Assembly: GCA_007132825.1 (NCBI GenBank)
Contig: SLNX01000021.1
Coordinates: 1-7,095, forward strand
From: Bacteroidales bacterium
Lineage (GTDB): Bacteria > Bacteroidota > Bacteroidia > Bacteroidales > UBA7960
Direction: 5' to 3'
Length of the DNA: 7,095 nt
A program made the position numbers and the translations under genes. Below the pieces are notes generated by a model. It had not been told where the DNA came from. It saw only the letters and a program-made list of their open reading frames with translations, and did not search any database. This document shows, piece after piece, positions 6,499 to 7,095 of the stretch. The stretch's first letter is position 1, and each line of letters begins with the position of its first letter.

Positions 6499-7095
6499 CT
6501 AACGGTGCTTAATAATTCTTTGAATACTCTGCCAGTTGCATGTGATAACGCGAACGTAATACACACCTGGCTTATGGCTGTGAAGGGTTAAACCATAAGT
6601 GTTTTTGTTTTCAGCATAGGTATAATGGTGGATTCGTTCTCCTATATGACTGAATATTTCCACTTCAACAGTGCAGTTCTCCTGGTGGTGACGGATTTCA
6701 AGTGTAAAATCACCATCCGTAGGATTGGGATATATCAACATTTCAGGCATTTTTATAATGTCTGCATCTGAGGTTGTATCTGCATCTCTATGATCTGAAA
6801 TTTCGGCATCTGTTTTCACTATGGTAATGCCATTACAAAAAGGGCCATATGGTCTTATTGATCCCTGGAAGTGTGCTCCCGCAGCAATTTTTGTTCCCGG
6901 TAAAAGGATGATGTTATTCCCTGCAATAACAGATACATCCGCCCCGCTTTCAACAATGAAGTCTCCGTCTGAGCCTCCAATATAAACTGTTTGAAGTGCA
7001 TCAAAGCAAAACGACTGCCCCGTTGAAACTATATGATTATTCAAAAACAAAACATCCTGAATATCTTGGTAATCATCATATTCAAAGACTGCAAC
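6499..7095 (-). CDS. C-terminal part of a type IX secretion system cargo protein (N-terminus beyond right edge)
   Basis: The frame is open from the right edge to the TAG at 6499-6501, giving 198 visible residues; the true start is outside the window. The TTG at 7050 is in frame but is not a likely start, because 15 more codons continue upstream into the edge. Visible residues about 37-80 form a repetitive beta-rich segment (IVESGADVSVIAGNNI then LLPGTKIAAGAHFQGSI), of the kind that often precedes the sorting signal in Bacteroidota surface proteins. An Asp/Thr-rich linker follows (about 101-113). Residues about 117-198 are a Por/type IX C-terminal sorting domain: MLIYPNPTDGDF at its front, VEIFSHIGERI in the middle, GVYYVRV near the end and a basic tail ending Lys-His-Arg. 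The domain directs a periplasmic precursor through the outer membrane, where it is normally removed. The catalytic or binding part of the protein is not visible, so its function is unknown. Confidence 0.88.
   Translation of the reverse strand, partial: VAVFEYDDYQDIQDVLFLNNHIVSTGQSFCFDALQTVYIGGSDGDFIVESGADVSVIAGNNIILLPGTKIAAGAHFQGSIRPYGPFCNGITIVKTDAEISDHRDADTTSDADIIKMPEMLIYPNPTDGDFTLEIRHHQENCTVEVEIFSHIGERIHHYTYAENKNTYGLTLHSHKPGVYYVRVITCNWQSIQRIIKHR

Overview
The window looks like chromosomal DNA from a Bacteroidota species, and nothing in it looks mobile. Three things point there: a C-terminal Por/type IX secretion sorting domain on the right-hand gene, TAnnTTTG-type (Bacteroidota) -7 boxes in the divergent intergenic region, and no convincing Shine-Dalgarno sequence in front of any of the three visible start codons. 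I cannot place it below phylum level from the sequence alone.

Layout from left to right: (1) positions 1-2239, minus strand, a bifunctional (p)ppGpp synthetase/hydrolase of the Rel/SpoT long-RSH family, whose last few codons lie just past the left edge. (2) Positions 2240-2339, a 100-bp intergenic spacer packed with short repeats: a hexamer array touching the rel start codon, a perfect 7-bp hairpin resembling a tRNA T-arm, and a degenerate heptamer array touching the next gene's stop codon. (3) Positions 2340-3620, minus strand, glyA, serine hydroxymethyltransferase, complete and intact. (4) Positions 3621-3808, a divergent AT-rich promoter region with TAnnTTTG-like boxes facing both ways and a perfect 16-bp palindrome. 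(5) Positions 3809-6415, plus strand, a secreted S9-family (prolyl oligopeptidase / dipeptidyl peptidase type) serine peptidase with an extra N-terminal domain. (6) Positions 6416-6498, a short convergent spacer with no convincing terminator. (7) Positions 6499-7095, minus strand, the C-terminal part of a large secreted or surface protein ending in a type IX secretion sorting domain; its N-terminus lies beyond the right edge.

glyA and rel read in the same direction with 100 bp between them, so they may share a transcript. That would put one-carbon/serine-glycine metabolism next to the stringent-response alarmone enzyme, but the two proteins are not known to work together. The peptidase is divergent from glyA and convergent with the type IX cargo gene. 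The peptidase probably works in the periplasm on short peptides, while the cargo is exported to the surface or medium. I see no operon linking these two.

I found no new multi-gene system here. The genes belong to well-known families. The features worth a second look are small non-coding ones, mainly the repeat-dense rel-glyA spacer and the palindrome at the predicted glyA transcription start.
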